Shown: positions 51,743-59,630 of the stretch, piece by piece | Layout of the letters: the number at the start of each line of letters is the position of its first letter | Position numbering within the stretch: the stretch's first letter is position 1 | Assembly: GCF_001280205.1 (NCBI RefSeq) | Contig: NZ_CP012573.1 | Location: forward strand, 1-64,000 | From: Clavibacter capsici | Lineage (GTDB): Bacteria > Actinomycetota > Actinomycetes > Actinomycetales > Microbacteriaceae | Length of the DNA stretch: 64,000 bases | Reading direction: 5' to 3' | Position numbers and translations under genes: made by a program | Notes under the pieces: generated by a model | Told to the model about the DNA's origin: nothing | Databases searched by the model: none | The model's input: only the letters and a program-made list of their open reading frames with translations

Positions 51743-52453
51743 ATGACGCACACGAGACTCGTCCGGAACACGACCATCGGGGGCGCCGCCGCGGCCGTCC
51801 TCACCCTCCTCGCCGCGACGCCCGCGTCCGCCGAGACGACCGTCCCCGAGCCGGAGCGCTTCACGAGCGCGTTCACCGTGATGGCGACCCCCGACCAGGT
51901 GCTCAACGCCGACGGCGTCGCGACCCCCGGCGAGCCCGGCGCGACCGGCCGCTTCGACCTCCGCCTCGACTCGACCTCGAACACGATCTGCTACGACATC
52001 ACCCTCACGGGCGTCACCGGCGAGTACCAGAGCCCCGCGAAGACGGCGACGCACATCCACCAGGCCGCCGTCGGCAAGGCCGGCCCGCCGCGCATCGCGT
52101 TCCCGAACCCGACCGACTCCGGGAACGGCACGCGCACGAGCTCCGGCTGCATGCAGGGGCCGTTCACCACCGGCGTCGCCCCGGACGGCAAGGACACCGG
52201 CGAGGGCTTCACGGTCGCGCAGATCGAGGCCGACCCGTCCGCCTTCGCGGCCGACACCCACACCGCGTCGTTCACGGCCGGCGCCGTGCGCGGCCAGCTG
52301 ACCCAGGTGCCGGTCGGCGGCGTCGACACGGGCGCCGGCGGATCCGCGACCGCGACCTCGGCCGCCCTGCCGCTCGTCGCGGGCGGTGGCGCCGTCGCGC
52401 TCGCCGCGGCCGGCGTCGTGCTGATGCGCCGCCACCGCGCGCAGGAGTCCTGA
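51743..52453 (+). CDS. Secreted CHRD-domain surface protein with C-terminal anchor
   Basis: CHRD domains are immunoglobulin-like extracellular folds of unclear bacterial role. From the ATG at 51743, 236 residues: a signal peptide (about 1-33, ending ATPASAE), a CHRD domain (about 40-190) with THIHQAAVGKAGPPRIAF and the ending THTASFTAGAVRGQL, two Cys (C76 and C139 region) likely disulfide-bonded, and a C-terminal ALPLVAGG followed by a hydrophobic helix and RRHR. This resembles a sortase signal without a canonical LPXTG. The next gene is a sortase. An upstream frame to 51704 was excluded in favour of the ATG with GAGAGG. Confidence 0.85.
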   Translation: MTHTRLVRNTTIGGAAAAVLTLLAATPASAETTVPEPERFTSAFTVMATPDQVLNADGVATPGEPGATGRFDLRLDSTSNTICYDITLTGVTGEYQSPAKTATHIHQAAVGKAGPPRIAFPNPTDSGNGTRTSSGCMQGPFTTGVAPDGKDTGEGFTVAQIEADPSAFAADTHTASFTAGAVRGQLTQVPVGGVDTGAGGSATATSAALPLVAGGGAVALAAAGVVLMRRHRAQES

Positions 52454-52458
52454 TCCCC

Positions 52459-53115
52459 GTGCGCCGCAGCCCGGCGGACGCGTCGCCCGCGCGGCGCGCC
52501 CGCCGGGTCGTGGTGCTCGCGGCCGCGCTGATCCCGCTCGGCGCGCTCGCGGGGTGCGCGCCCGCGGATCCGCGCCCGGCGCCGACCGCGCCCCCCGCGG
52601 CGGCGACCGCCCCACCTGCCACCGCGCCGAGCGCCCCGGCCACTGCCGCCCCCACGGCCGTGCAGGGCCTCGGCGCGGTCCCGACCCGCGTCACCATCCC
52701 CGCCATCGACCTCGACGAACCGCTCATCGACCTCGGGATCGCCCCCGACGGCCGCATGGAGGTGCCCGTCGACTTCGACGACGTCGGCTGGTTCACCGGC
52801 GGCGGCCGCCCCGGCGGTCGTGGACCCACGGTGATCGCCGCGCACGTCGACTCGCGCGTGGGACCGGCCGCGTTCGCCCGGCTCGCCGAGCTCGGCGTCG
52901 GCGACGAGGTGGCCGTGCAGGACGTCGACGGCGGAGCCACGCGCTACGCCGTGACCGAGGTCGCCGACTTCCCCAAGGCCGACTTCCCGACCGCGCGCGT
53001 CTTCGGCGCGCAGGCCACGGATCAGCTCCGGCTCATCACCTGCGGCGGGATCTTCGACCGCAGCGTCGGCCACTACGAGGACAACCGCGTCGTGTTCGCG
53101 GAGCCCGTGGGCTGA
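52459..53115 (+). CDS. Lipoprotein sortase (class E/F-like)
   Basis: The GTG lies 5 bases after the CHRD stop, giving 218 residues. The N-terminus is a lipoprotein signal: basic RRARR, a hydrophobic core, and the lipobox ALAGC with C33. An Ala/Pro/Thr linker (34-70) follows and then a sortase domain with RVTIPAIDLDEPLIDLG, H129 in IAAHVDS, C195 in LITCGG and R210 in EDNRVV, so the catalytic triad is complete. Sortases are usually anchored by a membrane helix; lipid anchoring is unusual. The obvious substrate is the preceding CHRD protein. Confidence 0.87.
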   Translation: MRRSPADASPARRARRVVVLAAALIPLGALAGCAPADPRPAPTAPPAAATAPPATAPSAPATAAPTAVQGLGAVPTRVTIPAIDLDEPLIDLGIAPDGRMEVPVDFDDVGWFTGGGRPGGRGPTVIAAHVDSRVGPAAFARLAELGVGDEVAVQDVDGGATRYAVTEVADFPKADFPTARVFGAQATDQLRLITCGGIFDRSVGHYEDNRVVFAEPVG

Positions 53116-53145
53116 GCCGGGGCGCCGGCGCGCACCGGGCCCGGG

Positions 53146-53412
53146 TCAGGCCGCGGGATCCTCCGGCCCGGCTCCCGCGGTCTCCGGCAGCCCTGCCCGC
53201 AACCGCGCCGTGCGCTCGCGCACCAGCTCGAGCCGGGCCTCGTCGAGCGCCGCGGTCGCGGCCAGCGTGCGCCGACCGGCGAGCGCGACCCGCACGAGCA
53301 GGACGAGCAGCACCGCGCCCAGCGCCACGAGCGCGACGACCACGAGCAGCGCGACGGACCAGACGACGTCGTAGGCGGTCGGCAGCAGGATGCTCTCGTA
53401 CGTGTCGTCCAC
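53146..53412 (-). CDS. Small membrane protein, paralogue B
   Basis: From the GTG at 53412, two bases past the upstream stop, 88 residues: a short exterior N-terminus (DDTYESILLPTAYDVVWS), one membrane helix (VALLVVVALVALGAVLLVLLVRVAL), a basic cytoplasmic stretch AGRRTL, a helical acidic/basic segment LDEARLELVRERTARLR, and a disordered tail. It closely resembles the gene just upstream and probably arose by duplication. No family name recognised. Both are in one minus-strand unit. Confidence 0.75.
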   Translation of the reverse strand: MDDTYESILLPTAYDVVWSVALLVVVALVALGAVLLVLLVRVALAGRRTLAATAALDEARLELVRERTARLRAGLPETAGAGPEDPAA

Positions 53413-53414
53413 GC

Positions 53415-53678
53415 TCAGGCGCCCGGGCCGACGGGACCCGCGCCCGGCGCGTAGGGGCCGCTCGGCTCGTCCCCGTCGTCGGCCTGCAGCCGCGCCGTCT
53501 GCTCGCGCACCAGCTCGAGGCGCGCCTCCTGCAGCGTCGTGGTGACGAGCAGCGTGCGCCGGGCGGTGAGCGCGAGCCGGATGAGCACCACGGTCGCGAC
53601 GACCGCGAGGGCCACGAGCGCGAGGACCACGAGGATGTAGAGGGCGATGCCGATGCTGGCGCCGGGGGACGAGATCAT
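53415..53678 (-). CDS. Small membrane protein, paralogue A
   Basis: 87 residues with one membrane helix (ALYILVVLALVALAVVATVVLIRLAL), then TARRTL and the cytoplasmic helix LQEARLELVREQTARLQ, then a Gly/Pro tail ending in GAGPVGPGA. The helix, RRTL and EARLELVRE segments match the downstream paralogue nearly residue for residue. The function is unknown; the architecture is that of a small bitopic protein with a cytoplasmic helix that could bind a partner. Confidence 0.75.
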   Translation of the reverse strand: MISSPGASIGIALYILVVLALVALAVVATVVLIRLALTARRTLLVTTTLQEARLELVREQTARLQADDGDEPSGPYAPGAGPVGPGA

Positions 53679-53741
53679 CCCCCGAAGCTAGCGGCCGGGA
53701 GCGGGCGCGGGCGAGGGGATCACCCGCACGGGGGTGGACGC

Positions 53742-53778
53742 CGACGGGCCCGGCCCCGTGGAGGAGCCGGGCCCGTCG
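53742..53778 (-). terminator. Terminator of the secreted repeat-protein gene
   Basis: CGACGGGCCCGGC (53742-53754) pairs perfectly with GCCGGGCCCGTCG (53766-53778), an 11-base loop, 17 bases beyond the stop of the minus-strand gene ending at 53796. Confidence 0.75.
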
Positions 53779-53795
53779 AGGGGCGGATGCGCGGG

Positions 53796-55061
53796 TCAGC
53801 GCACCTCCACGCCCGCGCTCGCGCGCGCCTGGTCGTCGTACAGGTAGATCACGCCGCTCACGACCACGTGCACGGTGTGGCCGCGGTCGGCCTCCGTCAG
53901 CGTGTAGGTCTTCGCGGTCGCACCGGCGATGGCCTTGCCGTCGCGCTTCCACTGGTAGCCGAGCTCGAGCGACGACGGCTTCCAGACGCCGGGCTGCGCG
54001 GTGAGCGTGCGGCCGACGACCGGGTTCCCGGTGACGCGCGGCGTGCCCGCGGTGATGACGGGCGCGGCGACGACCTTCGTCTGCCCCGACGTGCGGGTCA
54101 CGGGGACGTAGCCGTCGCGGGATCCGCGCACGGACACCGTGAGGCGGTGCCCGGCGTCGTAGGCCGTCACCGTGTACGCGGGATCGGTCGCTCCGGGGAT
54201 CCGCTCGCCGTCGCGGTACCACTGGTACTCGAGCGTCACGGGCGCGGGCTGCCAGAGGCCGGTGCGCACGGTGAGGGTGGATCCGTACTCGACCGTCCCC
54301 ACGATCTGGGGCGACGGGGCGGACGTGAGCGCCTGCGCGCCCGGCGCGCTCGCCGTGTTGCCCTCGACGTGCACGTAGCGCCACGCGTCCGGGATGGGGC
54401 CGAAGGTCAGGTCGAAGGCCACGCGCTTGCCGTAGCCCGGGGTGACCGTGACGGATCCGGTGCCGCCGGCGTCCACGAGCGCGCCGCCGTCGATCTGGTA
54501 GAAGATGTCGCTCTCCTCGGGCGTGAAGCCGTTGAGGGCCGCGCGCACGTCCCAGCGGAAGGTGACGGACGGGCCGTCCACGATCACCTCGGGCGTGTAC
54601 TCGAGAGGACCGCCGACCGACCGGACCGTCGTGGGCGCGGACGGCGTGCCGGTGACGGCGACGCCGTCCACGGTCCCGGCGACGCGCACGCTGATGAGGT
54701 GCTCACCGGGGGAGGCCGGGATGTACACCTCGTCCTCGTCGCCGGAGACGCTGCCCGTCCCGTCCGAGAGCCAGGGCCCGGCGCCGTCGAGCTGGTACTC
54801 GTAGCGGAGGCCGGAGTCGTCGGTGATCCCGCCGAGGTCCACCGAGATCACGCCGTGGAAGTTCGCGTCGGCGCTGTAGTCGAAGCCGTAGCCGCGCACG
54901 GTCGGAGCCGGGATGCGGATCGCGGCGGCGGTCGACTCGGCGGCGGGTGCCGGGCCGGTCGCGGCCTGCGCGGGTGCGACCCCCGCGAGCGCGGTGCCGG
55001 CGGCGACCACGACGGCCAGGGCGGTGAGCGGGAGTCGTCGTCCCCCGGTGGTGCGGATCAT
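53796..55061 (-). CDS. Secreted repeat protein with two Ig-like C-terminal repeats
   Basis: From the ATG at 55061, with GGAGGAAGG upstream, 421 residues. A signal peptide (about 1-33, ending APAQAA) precedes two unassigned beta-rich domains with a fibronectin-like look (about 45-245). Two repeats follow at 247-333 and 334-421 sharing the pattern YQWxRDGxxIxGAT, YTxTxxDxGH, V.V.G, as in many actinobacterial surface proteins. There is no sorting signal or membrane anchor, so it is probably released. The role is unknown; adhesion or wall binding is possible. The upstream gap carries a CCCC-AGT-GGGG palindrome (55129-55141). Confidence 0.8.
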   Translation of the reverse strand: MIRTTGGRRLPLTALAVVVAAGTALAGVAPAQAATGPAPAAESTAAAIRIPAPTVRGYGFDYSADANFHGVISVDLGGITDDSGLRYEYQLDGAGPWLSDGTGSVSGDEDEVYIPASPGEHLISVRVAGTVDGVAVTGTPSAPTTVRSVGGPLEYTPEVIVDGPSVTFRWDVRAALNGFTPEESDIFYQIDGGALVDAGGTGSVTVTPGYGKRVAFDLTFGPIPDAWRYVHVEGNTASAPGAQALTSAPSPQIVGTVEYGSTLTVRTGLWQPAPVTLEYQWYRDGERIPGATDPAYTVTAYDAGHRLTVSVRGSRDGYVPVTRTSGQTKVVAAPVITAGTPRVTGNPVVGRTLTAQPGVWKPSSLELGYQWKRDGKAIAGATAKTYTLTEADRGHTVHVVVSGVIYLYDDQARASAGVEVR

Positions 55062-55128
55062 GCGGTCCTTCCTCCTGGGGCGTCCTCGTCCCCGCGTCGA
55101 TGCTCCTCCGGGCTCCCCGTGGCGGCAT

Positions 55129-55160
55129 CCCCCAGTAGGGGTCCGCCTCGAGTGGGGGCG
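55129..55160. promoter_or_regulatory. GC palindrome CCCCCAGTAGGGG and a nearby AGTGGGGG half-site
   Basis: CCCCCAGTAGGGG (55129-55141) followed by AGTGGGGG (about 55151-55158) lies in the divergent gap between the secreted repeat protein and pcp. A similar palindrome occurs at 60208-60224, also before a secreted-protein gene. Confidence 0.4.
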
Positions 55161-55206
55161 TACCGTGGAGGACGTCCTCCCTCCCCTCCCTGTCAGGAGC
55201 CCCGCC

Positions 55207-55848
55207 ATGCCCACCGTCCTCCTCACCGGATTCGAGCCCTTCGACGGCGACACCAGCAACCCGTCGTGGACCGCCGTGCAGGAGGTGCGCGACCGCTGGG
55301 ACGGGGACGCGGAGATCCAGGTGCGGCAGCTGCCCGTCGACTTCGCGAAGGTCGACGACGCGCTGCGGGCGGCGCTCGCCGAGGTGGATCCCGACGTCGT
55401 CATCTCCGTGGGCCTCGCCGGCGGCATCGAGACGCTCGAGGTGGAGCGCGTGGCGATCAACGTCGACGACGCCCGCATCCCCGACAACACGGGCTTCCAG
55501 CCCATCGACGAGCCGGTCGTCGACGGCGGCCCGGCTGCCTACTTCAGCACCCTGCCGATCAAGGCGGCGGTCGCGGCCGTGCGCACCAAGGGGATCCCCG
55601 CGGTCGTCTCGCAGACCGCAGGCACCTACACCTGCAACCACGTCTTCTACCTGCTGATGCACGAGCTGCGCGAGCGTCCGGGCACGCGCGGCGGCTTCGT
55701 CCACATCCCGTACTCGACGGAGGAGGCGATCGGCACCGACCGCCCCTACATGCGCATGGACCAGCTGGCGACGGCCCTCACGGCCGTCGTCCGCGCGACC
55801 CTCGCCAACGCGACCGACGTGAAGGTGGGCGGCGGGTCGCTCGACTGA
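55207..55848 (+). CDS. pcp: Pyroglutamyl-peptidase I
   Basis: A cysteine peptidase that removes N-terminal pyroglutamate. From the ATG at 55207, with CAGGAG upstream, 213 residues, the usual size. The N-terminal LLTGFEPFDGDTSNPSW is diagnostic; the triad is E80 in the LEVERVAIN block, C143 in GTYTCNHVFY and H166 in GFVHIPY. It is cytoplasmic. The gene ends exactly at the border of an AT-richer island, and its C-terminus (KVGGGSLD) looks native in composition. Confidence 0.95.
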   Translation: MPTVLLTGFEPFDGDTSNPSWTAVQEVRDRWDGDAEIQVRQLPVDFAKVDDALRAALAEVDPDVVISVGLAGGIETLEVERVAINVDDARIPDNTGFQPIDEPVVDGGPAAYFSTLPIKAAVAAVRTKGIPAVVSQTAGTYTCNHVFYLLMHELRERPGTRGGFVHIPYSTEEAIGTDRPYMRMDQLATALTAVVRATLANATDVKVGGGSLD

Positions 55849-57010
55849 TTAGTGACGTTTATCGACAGGTACGAAGCTCAGCGGTAGGTAGCAAGGGTCA
55901 AATATTGAACGACGCAGCCGGAGTCGGACCGTTATAAGAATCCACAGGTTTGATCATCGATTCTCCAGGCCTTGCATCTGCCGATTTCTGATCGGCAAGG
56001 CGCAACCACTCAGCTTCAGCTTTCGGGTCTCCCGTCAGCATCATCTTGTTGAATGCGTTGAGCTGGTCGCGTTCGTGACCAAAGTAGTCCTTCATTGCAT
56101 CCGCCATTGACGTGTCTCCATCATCAAGTAGCTCGCATGCGCGGGCTGTAAATTCTAGGAGATCCCAGAGGAGGTGTTGAATGTCCCGCCATTGCCCTTC
56201 GGACCACATGCCCAGCGACACTGGTACGTCTTCTACGCCGGCGCGAAAGATGGGCTGAATTGTGCGGTATCGTGCAAATTCGACTCTTTGTTCCACTGCG
56301 GGTAGTGGATTCACCCAGTCAAGCCAGTACTCAACTGTCCCAAACTGTGGAACCAAATGTCCAAAAAACATGACAATTTCAGGATCTACGATTGTTGATA
56401 AAACAAGTGGGCGTTGATGCTTATCGACATTGTGCGCATCGCTAAACCAGGATATTGCCGATGTTTGCGTCACAAAAGGCTGAATATTCCTGAGGTTGTC
56501 GCGTTGAGATTGTGAAAGTGCCTGCATATGCGGCTGTCCGCAAACGGATTTCCATCCGGCTTCATCTTTAGAGATCGGGAAATACGTATTCCGCTCCTGC
56601 TTGGGGGTGAGGGCCGGATTTGCGGCTGCTTTTACGGCGGTAAACATTGCAATATCGAGCACTGAGCGCGCTCGCCCAAAAATGTCCCTAAGCTTCTCGT
56701 CCGTGTTATCCGGAAGGAGATTGCCGCGCACAGCGTATCGATAAGAGATCTCTGTCTGACTTTTACGGACCGGAACGGCTCGGACTACGAGCTTTTCCCT
56801 ATGGTGTGCTGCAACTTCACCGATGAAGTCAAAGCACTCTTGAATGAGATAACCTAGGCGTTTGCCCCAGATAGGAAGCCCTTTTTTGTCCATGCCTCCC
56901 CACCATAGTGGCGAGGTCTCTGGTTGAGAAGTGTTATGCCAGCATCAACGTTTTGTGGCGGGGTCATCCATTCGTGGGTCGCGGGACTCCGTGGTTTTGA
57001 GAGGGTCTAA
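55849..57010. mobile_element. AT-rich genomic island with a single gene
   Basis: Base composition drops sharply (about 45-50% GC by eye against more than 70% on both sides) from just after the pcp stop to about 57010 inside the neighbouring MFS reading frame. It carries one complete gene on the minus strand. No integrase, transposase, terminal inverted repeats or target duplications were recognised, so the mechanism is unknown; recombination of a small foreign segment is inferred. Confidence 0.6.
55898..56893 (-). CDS. Uncharacterised protein in AT-rich island, possible HEPN-like
   Basis: 331 residues with codon use and composition unlike all neighbours. No named family recognised with confidence. 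It shows a helical LRDIFGRARSVLDIAMFTAV segment (about 68-88), then TYFPI, then RNIQPF, then a HNVDKH motif at 154-159. The order R..LD, FPI, PF and N.DKH recalls a widespread family of uncharacterised actinobacterial proteins with a HEPN-like helical core (memory-based, unverified). It has no signal peptide or membrane segments. A lone gene on a foreign segment with this look could be a defence or toxin-like protein, but nothing in sequence proves it. Confidence 0.6.
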   Translation of the reverse strand: MDKKGLPIWGKRLGYLIQECFDFIGEVAAHHREKLVVRAVPVRKSQTEISYRYAVRGNLLPDNTDEKLRDIFGRARSVLDIAMFTAVKAAANPALTPKQERNTYFPISKDEAGWKSVCGQPHMQALSQSQRDNLRNIQPFVTQTSAISWFSDAHNVDKHQRPLVLSTIVDPEIVMFFGHLVPQFGTVEYWLDWVNPLPAVEQRVEFARYRTIQPIFRAGVEDVPVSLGMWSEGQWRDIQHLLWDLLEFTARACELLDDGDTSMADAMKDYFGHERDQLNAFNKMMLTGDPKAEAEWLRLADQKSADARPGESMIKPVDSYNGPTPAASFNI

Positions 57011-58400
57011 GAATGCCCGCGTCCGCCCCGCGCACCCGCAGCATGAGCACGAGCCCCGCCAGCAGCACGATCACGATGCCGATGATCCCGAAGCGCGTGT
57101 CGCCCGTGATCGCCACCGCGATCCCGAAGAGGCCCGGCGCGAGGAACGAGACCGCGCGTCCCGTGGTCGTGTAGAGGCCGAACATCTCGCCCTCGCGGCC
57201 GGCCGGCGAGATCCGCGCGAGGAACGTGCGGCTCGACGACTGCACGGGCCCCACGAACAGGCAGAGGAACAGGCCCGTCGCCCAGAAGCCGGCCTTGGCG
57301 TCGCCGACCGCGAGCACCGCGGATCCGCCGACGATGAGGCACGCGAGCGAGACCACGATGACGGGCTTCGCACCGAAGCGGTCGTCGAACCAGCCGGCCG
57401 CGAACGTGCCGATCCCCGCGACCACGTTGGCCGCGACCCCGAACAGCAGCACCTCGGTGGTCGTGAACCCGAAGACCTGCGCCGCGATGATCGCCCCGAA
57501 CGTGAACACCGCCGCGAGCCCGTCGCGGAACACCGCGCTCGCGAGCAGGAAGACGATGACGCGCGGCGACTCGCGCCACAGCTCGGCGATCCGGCGGAAC
57601 AGCGTGCGGTACGAGTCGACGATGCCCTGCCGCTTCCGGCCCGGGGTCGCGGGGATCTCGGGCACGCCCACGAGCACGGGGATCGAGAACATCGCGCACC
57701 AGATCGCGGCCACGAGGATCGCGATGCGCACGTCGAGCGCGCCGCCCTCGGCCCCCGACGGCAGGCCGAGGAGGCCGGACGCGCCGGGCGTCCCGAAGTC
57801 GAAGAGGAAGAGCGCGAGCAGCAGGGCGAGCAGCACGATCCCGCCCACGTAGCCCATGCCCCAGCCGAGGCCGGACACGCGGCCGACCGTGCGCGGCGTG
57901 CTCACCTGCACGAGCATCGCGTTGTAGTTGACGCTCGCGAACTCGAAGAACACGTTGCCGGTCGCGAGCAGCACGGCGCCGAGCCACAGGTAGGAGGGCA
58001 CGGGCTCGACGAACACCATGCCGAGCATCGCGAGCACCACGATCCCGGTGTTGATCCCGAGCCAGAGGCGGCGGCGCCCGGACCCGTCGGAGCGCTGCCC
58101 GAGCACGGGCGCGAGCACCGCGATGAGGAGCCCGGCCAGCGTCAGCGCGAGCGAGATGACGCCGGACGTGTCGGCCTTCGCGGCGACGAGCGCGGGGTTC
58201 CGGTCGTCGTCGCCCGCGGCGGCCACGATCGCGGGATCCACGAACAGGCTGCTGGCGAGGTACGTGCTGAAGACGAAGGTGGTGACCACCGCGTTGAAGG
58301 CCGCGGATCCCCAGTCCCACAGCGCCCACGCGGCGACGCGTCGGCGGGGCGGGGCGGTCGGGTCGGGCTCGGCGACGGCGTCGGGCGCGGTGGTGCTCAT
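56964..58400 (-). CDS. MFS transporter, UMF1/Atg22-like family, with altered C-terminus
   Basis: The 478 residues have 12 membrane segments with the family start (AAWALWDWGSAAFNAVVTTFVFSTYLA) and the motif GQRSDGSGRRR after helix 2. The acidic/Gly insert between helices 5 and 6 is typical of this vacuole-effluxer-like group, often linked to export of amino acids or other small solutes. The final about 16 residues (after RVRGADAG: ILRPSQNHGVPRPTNG) are encoded by AT-richer island DNA, so the native stop was probably lost on insertion. Function is likely retained because all helices are intact. Transcribed alone. Confidence 0.88.
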   Translation of the reverse strand: MSTTAPDAVAEPDPTAPPRRRVAAWALWDWGSAAFNAVVTTFVFSTYLASSLFVDPAIVAAAGDDDRNPALVAAKADTSGVISLALTLAGLLIAVLAPVLGQRSDGSGRRRLWLGINTGIVVLAMLGMVFVEPVPSYLWLGAVLLATGNVFFEFASVNYNAMLVQVSTPRTVGRVSGLGWGMGYVGGIVLLALLLALFLFDFGTPGASGLLGLPSGAEGGALDVRIAILVAAIWCAMFSIPVLVGVPEIPATPGRKRQGIVDSYRTLFRRIAELWRESPRVIVFLLASAVFRDGLAAVFTFGAIIAAQVFGFTTTEVLLFGVAANVVAGIGTFAAGWFDDRFGAKPVIVVSLACLIVGGSAVLAVGDAKAGFWATGLFLCLFVGPVQSSSRTFLARISPAGREGEMFGLYTTTGRAVSFLAPGLFGIAVAITGDTRFGIIGIVIVLLAGLVLMLRVRGADAGILRPSQNHGVPRPTNG

Positions 58401-58471
58401 GCTCGCAACCTAGTGCGTGGAGGTGTCGCGCCAGGGTCGTGCCGGCGTCCGCCCCGCCCTACGCTGGCCCG

Positions 58472-59224
58472 ATGGACGGACCCCTCGAAGGCGGGAACAT
58501 GAACCGCGTCGAGCGCGAGGGCGACGCCGTCACCCGCGACGCCGGCCCGTGGACGCCGACCGTGCACCGCTGGCTGCGGCACCTGGCGCTCGCGGGCGTC
58601 GAGGGGATCCCGCAGCCGCTCGGCATCGAGGGCGGCCGCGAGCGCCTCACGTACCTCGACGGCGTCGTGCCCGTCTACCCGCTGCCCGGCTGGATCTGGG
58701 CCGACGACGTGCTCGTCCAGGCCGGCCGCCGCCTCCGCGATCTGCACGACGCGAGCGTCGGCTTCGCGCTCGACGGCGCGGTCTGGCAGTCGCCGGCCAA
58801 GGTCCCGGCCGAGGTGATCTGCCACAACGACTTCGCGCCGCACAACCTCGTATTCGCCGACGGCCGCATCACGGGCGTGATCGACATGGACATGTGCTCG
58901 CCCGGCCCGCGCATCTGGGACGTCGCGTACCTGGCCACGCGCGCGGTGCCGCTGACGGGATCCACCCCGGAGGGCGCGCCGGCGATGGACGACGCCCGCC
59001 GCCGCGTCGCGCTGCTCCTCGACGCGTACGGGTCCGACGCCACGTGGGCCGACGTCCTCCGCGTCGCGATCCTCCGGCTGCATGATCTCGCCGGCATCTC
59101 GATCGCGAAGGCCGACGAGCTCGGCAAGCCGCACCTGCGCGACGAGGCCGCGCTGTACGAGGCCGACGCCGCGTGCCTCCGCGGGATCCTCGAGGCCGAG
59201 CGCGCGCACCTCGACCCCGCCTGA
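58472..59224 (+). CDS. Aminoglycoside phosphotransferase (APH) family protein
   Basis: The APH/choline-kinase-like fold is recognised by the catalytic loop VICHNDFAPHNLVF (about 113-126) and the metal Asp in GVIDMDMCSPG (about 132-142). The N-lobe is short and lacks an obvious Gly loop, which suggests a small-molecule kinase of unknown substrate rather than a proven resistance enzyme. The start is uncertain: the ATG at 58472 sits 6 bases after a -10-like TACGCT (possible leaderless mRNA), while the ATG at 58499 has GAAGGCGGG before it. 250 or 241 residues result. Confidence 0.8.
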   Translation: MDGPLEGGNMNRVEREGDAVTRDAGPWTPTVHRWLRHLALAGVEGIPQPLGIEGGRERLTYLDGVVPVYPLPGWIWADDVLVQAGRRLRDLHDASVGFALDGAVWQSPAKVPAEVICHNDFAPHNLVFADGRITGVIDMDMCSPGPRIWDVAYLATRAVPLTGSTPEGAPAMDDARRRVALLLDAYGSDATWADVLRVAILRLHDLAGISIAKADELGKPHLRDEAALYEADAACLRGILEAERAHLDPA

Positions 59225-59228
59225 CGCC

Positions 59229-59630
59229 TCACCCGCGCGGCAGCCGCCCCGCGACCTCCCGCAGCACGTCCGCGTCCTCGTACGCGAGCTCCATCGCGAC
59301 CGCCTCGGCCACCGGGAACCACGCGACGCGCTGCCCCTCGGTGAGCCGGATGTCCTCCGCCGCCACGTCGAGCCGCGCCGTGAAGGTGTGCTCGATCCCG
59401 TAGGAGCGCCTCCGCGTCAGGAGGTGCGTCACCTCCGCCGGCGGGATCCGCGCGCCCAGCTCCTCCTCGACCTCGCGCACGATGCACGCGAGGGGCGTCT
59501 CGCCCGGCTCGAGCATCCCGCCGGGGATCGCCCACATGCCGGGGAAGGGGATGGTGGGGATGTCGTCGCGCAGCTGCAGCAGGATCCGCCCGGCCGCGTC
59601 GACGAGCACGACCTGGCAGCCCTCGCTCAC
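59229..59630 (-). CDS. Nudix hydrolase
   Basis: 133 residues with a complete Nudix box GGMLEPGETPLACIVREVEEELG (about 37-59; G-x5-E-x7-REUxEExGU fits). Such enzymes hydrolyse nucleoside diphosphates linked to another moiety; the substrate is not predictable. The GTG start overlaps the stop of the MarR gene (GTGA), so the two form an operon. It converges on the APH-like gene with only 4 bases between stops. Confidence 0.92.
   Translation of the reverse strand: MSEGCQVVLVDAAGRILLQLRDDIPTIPFPGMWAIPGGMLEPGETPLACIVREVEEELGARIPPAEVTHLLTRRRSYGIEHTFTARLDVAAEDIRLTEGQRVAWFPVAEAVAMELAYEDADVLREVAGRLPRG

Noticed and set aside
55849-57010. Insertion sequence
   Set aside because: No transposase, no terminal inverted repeats and no target duplication found.
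58472-59224. Antibiotic resistance gene (aminoglycoside phosphotransferase)
   Set aside because: Only the broad kinase fold is supported; many members act on unrelated metabolites.
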